From Leptofilum sp965368765 (GTDB lineage: Bacteria > Chloroflexota > Anaerolineae > Promineifilales > Promineifilaceae): a stretch of DNA of 14,866 nucleotides. Position numbers and translations under genes: made by a program. The notes under the pieces were generated by a model. The model did not search any database and was not told the origin of the DNA. It worked only from the letters and a program-made list of their open reading frames with translations. Below, in pieces: positions 11,791 to 14,866 of the stretch (position 1 is the first letter of the stretch; every line of letters starts with the position of its first letter). The stretch is taken from assembly GCA_965368765.1 (NCBI GenBank), contig CBDUOF010000101.1:1-14866 (forward strand). Direction: 5' to 3'.

Positions 11791-14700
11791 TTAGCGGCGA
11801 ACTTGATAGCTGATAAAAAGAGGGGAGGCGTAATAGCCGTTAACCTGCTGCCGGGTGCCATCAGGGAATTGTGCCGCAACAGCTGTGAGTTCCATTTCGC
11901 GCTGCGGCAGGAAGATGAAAATTTGATTGCCGGTCGGTGCAGGTGGCAATGGACTATCAAACGATTCCACGTTAAATAAGTTAGCACCTGCCTGAAAGTT
12001 AGTCAATAGGAAGGGAAGGGTAGGGAAGTCGATGTAGAGGATAGGCGGACCATACAAGTAGGCGGTCCATTCTCCTTCGAGATCATTCAAATAGGTGGCT
12101 AATTCGTAAGCGACTTCTGTATTGGTATCGGCAAATTGATGCTGGGTGGGGAAGCGGCCGTAATAAAATAGCAAATCGTTCAATGAAAAAAGGAGAACGA
12201 AGGCTACAAGAATAAGGCCCACCCGCATCGTCGGCGCCTGCCAATCTGATAACTTAAGCTGCCAGTCGCCTAGATCGGGCGGGGTGGCGTTCGTTCCAGG
12301 TGGCTGGAATGCTGCCAAAACAAGATTGCCCAGGGTGACCAGGGCGACGGCTGCCAGCAGCGCCAGGGCCGGTGTGGCCATGACCAGCCGGTGGCTTTGC
12401 GGCGATTCCAGCACGAGCGCGCCAGCTATAATGACGGTGAGCAGGGGCCAGAGCAGAAGTAAGCGGTAGCTGTTTTGCCGCATCTTTAGAGCCGCCAGAA
12501 AAAAGCCTAAAATCATGAAGACGGCTGGACCAAAGCTTAGAAGTGGAACCAATGGCCGGTAGGCTGGACTATTGTCGGGAACACCGTTGAATGCCAGTGC
12601 CGACTGCCAAAACGCTTGCCACAATACGGCCGTTTGCGTCAACCCACTACGTGCCGCTTCTTCGACCAACCAGCCGGTTTGGTTTGGTAAGATCCCCAGG
12701 ATATTGGCCCGTTCGGTCCACAAGACGGGGTTGTTGTTGTAGAAGATTAGCATCGGCAGGGCCACGACCAGCGCCAGGGCCGCTGCGGCCAACAGGTGCC
12801 AGCCTTGCTGGCGTACAGAGGACCAGTCAAGCAGCGCCGTTGCCCCAAACCAGACGATCAAAATGACGGGCAGCACCCGCGAACTTGTGAAGGCATAGGC
12901 GTTTAGTCCAATCAGCACGCCGACCCACAGCCAGAGCGTACGTTGATAGGGTGCGGAAGACGGCCGTTTCCAGGCAATGCCTATTGCCCCCAAAGCCAGC
13001 AGCACCAGCAGCCCATCCCAAATATTGGTCATTCCCATCCGACTGTAATGAAGATGGTAGTGGGAACCAAGAAGCAAGACGGCAGCCAACAGGCCCGTGA
13101 AATTGCCAAACAGCCTCTTGCCAATAAGATAGGTTGCAGCCACGGTTGCTGCGCCCACAAATGGTGATAGCAAACGCACAGCCAGCACCGTTGGCCCCAA
13201 AATGCGGATAGGAATTGCCATGAGGTAAAGGAGCAGCGTCGGGTTGGTCAGCCAGCCAGTGCCAAAGGGATTTTGCAGCTGACCCTGAATAATCTGTATA
13301 CTGTTCAACCCCAGGCTGGCTTCGATGCCGTTGAGCATGAACGGATTGTCGGTGAGGTTTACCAACCTTACCAACAGCGCCAGGGCAAAGAGCAAAACGG
13401 CCGTCACCACCGTGCCTCGCGAAACAAAAAGGGCACGCCTTTCGCTGGCAACATCCTGCCACCCATAAAAACAAATGACGAGTGCGCCAAGCCAAAGGAA
13501 CAGGGCCAGCAGGGGCTGTTCGCTACCGGGCACGCTTGCGACACGTTGGGCAAACATGGCGAGCAGTAACCCAGGCAAATAAAGCCAGCGTCGCTGGGGG
13601 ATTTGGCTTAAGCGCGGCAGTTGCCAACTGCGCCCTGTGCTGTCGCTACTTGCACGATTGCGCCAAAGCAGTATCAGCAGCCCCAGGCCACTGTACAAAA
13701 ACCAGCGCTTGGCGCCATCAATATTGAGACGATTTCCGGAAAGGGCCACTTGCCCCATGCTGGCTGCGAGCAAACTAAGGATGCCCAGCAAAATATTAAA
13801 CCAATTTGGACCCAGACGGCGTGAGGGTGTTTCATCCAGGGGCGTCAATTGTGGCGCAGCAATAGTGGCTGTTTCTGGTGCGATTTCGGGTAAGTCAAGG
13901 ACGGTTTGCGGGTCTGACTGCGGTCTGTGCTGTCCGGCCACGGCCGCCTCTAGCGTCTCGACGGTAAACGGCCGTGCTGCTGGCAGCTGGGCGGAAATGG
14001 GACCGTTTGCCTGCTTCCGCGCAACGATGAGTAGATAAGCCCCTTCATTGCCAAATGGTTCGTCATAAAACGGCCGCAACCATTTCTCCGTACGGTTTAG
14101 ACTGCTCTCCCATGGCGCCAGAAGCCAATGTCCGGTCAGGGCATGCAAAATCGCTGAAGGCACACCCTGCACGTGCCCCCATTCCAGAGCCCGCAAGGCT
14201 CGTTTAGAAAAATAATATTGCCAGCGCTCAATGCCAAACCCTGCTTGTGCCAACCGTTCAGCCCAAACTTCGGCAGAATCGGTGTGGGCATGGCGGGAAA
14301 TGCGGTTGAAGAAGTTGCGGTACCAGGTTGCGGCACCGGGCAGCCCCAGCCGCTCAAAAAAAGCGGCGCCGCCCAGATAGTTGGTGAAGTTGTGGCTGGG
14401 CATCGTGATGAGAAAACGGCCGTTCAGCTGCATCACCCGATTTGTCTCATTGAGAACTGGCTGGATGTCTGGAATATGCTCTAACACAGAGTTGCTGAAA
14501 GCGCTGGCAAAGTGACCATCAGGAAAGGGCAGGTTGTCCCCCATGGCTTGAAGCACAGTTTCATACATCCCGGAGCGCTGCGCTTTTCTGAGCGGATTCC
14601 ACCAGGGGTCAATGCCCATCTCCAGCTTCCTGTCGAACACCATTTGGCTAAAATGGCCATCACCGCAGCCGACGTCCAGCGTTGGGCCAGGCAAATCGAC

Positions 14701-14832
14701 TGCAAAGTAGAAGCGGGCCTCGACGGCGCGCAATATCGCCCGAAAAGCGGGAATCGTTTTAAGCTGCCGCCACAGCAAATCATCCCGTGTTGAAGAGGCA
14801 AAGGGTTGGGGTTCGTTCACGTTAGCTGCCAA
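11791..14832 (-). CDS. Fusion of a SAM-dependent methyltransferase and a GT39-like membrane glycosyltransferase
   Basis: 1013 residues in one uninterrupted frame. Residues about 1-270 are a class I methyltransferase: 'LDVGCGDGHF' (52-61, motif I), acidic Asp75 in 'GIDPWW', 'NLPFPDGHFASAFSNSVLEHI' region (100-120) and 'NGRFLITMPS' (137-146). A Pro/Ala-rich linker (about 275-340) follows, then a polytopic region (about 343-880) with many helices, showing the dolichyl-phosphate-mannose/ArnT-like GT39 pattern: 'RLVNLTDNPFMLNGIEASLG' loop (489-508), 'GWLTNPTLLLYL', 'LGSHYHLHYSRMGMTNIW' (588-605). The last 125 residues are soluble and probably outside the cell. In GT39 enzymes the first loop carries catalytic Asp-Glu; here the position is Ile503-Glu504. 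The TTG at 14832 is only the first start codon in this window; the frame stays open to the right edge, so the true start may be upstream of it. The C-terminal part likely uses lipid-linked sugar; the methyltransferase substrate is unknown. Confidence 0.85.
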   Translation of the reverse strand: MAANVNEPQPFASSTRDDLLWRQLKTIPAFRAILRAVEARFYFAVDLPGPTLDVGCGDGHFSQMVFDRKLEMGIDPWWNPLRKAQRSGMYETVLQAMGDNLPFPDGHFASAFSNSVLEHIPDIQPVLNETNRVMQLNGRFLITMPSHNFTNYLGGAAFFERLGLPGAATWYRNFFNRISRHAHTDSAEVWAERLAQAGFGIERWQYYFSKRALRALEWGHVQGVPSAILHALTGHWLLAPWESSLNRTEKWLRPFYDEPFGNEGAYLLIVARKQANGPISAQLPAARPFTVETLEAAVAGQHRPQSDPQTVLDLPEIAPETATIAAPQLTPLDETPSRRLGPNWFNILLGILSLLAASMGQVALSGNRLNIDGAKRWFLYSGLGLLILLWRNRASSDSTGRSWQLPRLSQIPQRRWLYLPGLLLAMFAQRVASVPGSEQPLLALFLWLGALVICFYGWQDVASERRALFVSRGTVVTAVLLFALALLVRLVNLTDNPFMLNGIEASLGLNSIQIIQGQLQNPFGTGWLTNPTLLLYLMAIPIRILGPTVLAVRLLSPFVGAATVAATYLIGKRLFGNFTGLLAAVLLLGSHYHLHYSRMGMTNIWDGLLVLLALGAIGIAWKRPSSAPYQRTLWLWVGVLIGLNAYAFTSSRVLPVILIVWFGATALLDWSSVRQQGWHLLAAAALALVVALPMLIFYNNNPVLWTERANILGILPNQTGWLVEEAARSGLTQTAVLWQAFWQSALAFNGVPDNSPAYRPLVPLLSFGPAVFMILGFFLAALKMRQNSYRLLLLWPLLTVIIAGALVLESPQSHRLVMATPALALLAAVALVTLGNLVLAAFQPPGTNATPPDLGDWQLKLSDWQAPTMRVGLILVAFVLLFSLNDLLFYYGRFPTQHQFADTNTEVAYELATYLNDLEGEWTAYLYGPPILYIDFPTLPFLLTNFQAGANLFNVESFDSPLPPAPTGNQIFIFLPQREMELTAVAAQFPDGTRQQVNGYYASPLFISYQVRR

Positions 14833-14866
14833 TTTGTGGGTTAACGGCCGTACGCATCGCGCATGG

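Larger units (their letters stand above)
17..14851. repeat. Dispersed 8-bp palindrome ACGGCCGT, 29 copies (consensus AACGGCCGTT)
   Basis: First bases of the exact copies: 17, 311, 637, 685, 784, 1169, 2595, 4071, 4255, 4723, 5097, 6313, 6577, 7452, 7904, 8267, 8672, 8772, 9110, 9683, 10790, 11620, 11686, 12626, 12960, 13397, 13968, 14416, 14844. An A precedes 19 of them and a T follows 15; only three (4255, 6313, 11686) lack both. Single-mismatch relatives (ACGGCCGC, TCGGCCGT, AACGGCCA) are also common, e.g. near 3984, 6348, 7352, 9640, 10641, 14070. All but one or two lie inside genes. At even base composition about 0.2 copies are expected in this length. It resembles HIP1 of cyanobacteria in abundance and dispersion, not in sequence. 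Confidence 0.93.

Noticed and set aside
12827..13495. 222-codon minus-strand frame inside the glycosyltransferase fusion
   Set aside because: Same strand but different frame within a continuous 1013-codon gene with helices and family motifs; no sign of frameshift.
1..14866. CRISPR array, tRNA, rRNA, IS element or prophage
   Set aside because: No regularly spaced direct repeats, cloverleaf or rRNA sequence, transposase or terminal inverted repeats were seen; the ACGGCCGT copies are irregularly spaced and too short for an array.

Overview
The window (14,866 bp) looks like ordinary chromosome of an uncultured or little-studied bacterium, most probably a member of the Chloroflexota (Anaerolineae/Caldilineae-like). 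The reasons are the family mix: an actinobacterial/archaeal-size inositol-1-phosphate synthase, a YfhO-type membrane protein, a 7TM histidine kinase, a GT39-type membrane glycosyltransferase and MOP-superfamily membrane proteins. This placement is inferred from recall of these families; no search was run. There is no phage, IS element, CRISPR array, rRNA or tRNA that I can see.

Layout. Plus strand, 1-7280: the 3' end of a YfhO-like membrane protein; a sugar-isomerase-like TIM-barrel protein; an AT-rich leader with a perfect 15-bp inverted repeat; myo-inositol-1-phosphate synthase (ino1); a compact 32-codon gene with a strong promoter, strong Shine-Dalgarno and two hairpin terminators; two half-size ABC exporter genes that together carry the signature of a heterodimeric exporter with one degenerate ATP site; and an unrecognised 125-residue protein ending at a clear terminator. 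Minus strand, 14866-7385, read right to left: a methyltransferase fused to a GT39-like polytopic glycosyltransferase; a 7TM-PAS histidine kinase; a single-domain response regulator overlapping it; a MOP-superfamily (MATE/ANKH-like) membrane protein; and a glyoxalase-II-like metallo-beta-lactamase-fold hydrolase. The two blocks converge at 7242-7384.

How the genes may work together. The 32-codon gene followed by an exporter pair and a small protein is the most system-like unit: it could be a secreted or modified peptide with its exporter, or a leader peptide/small RNA. No modification enzyme is nearby, so this stays a hypothesis. The minus-strand block reads as an envelope/signalling cluster (lipid-linked sugar transfer, membrane sensing, membrane transport).

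The most striking signal is not a gene. The 8-bp palindrome ACGGCCGT occurs 29 times (about once per 510 bp, against about 0.2 expected for a random 8-mer at even base composition), scattered over nearly all genes in all three reading frames, with an extended preference for AACGGCCGTT. It behaves like the cyanobacterial HIP1 repeat and deserves genome-wide study.
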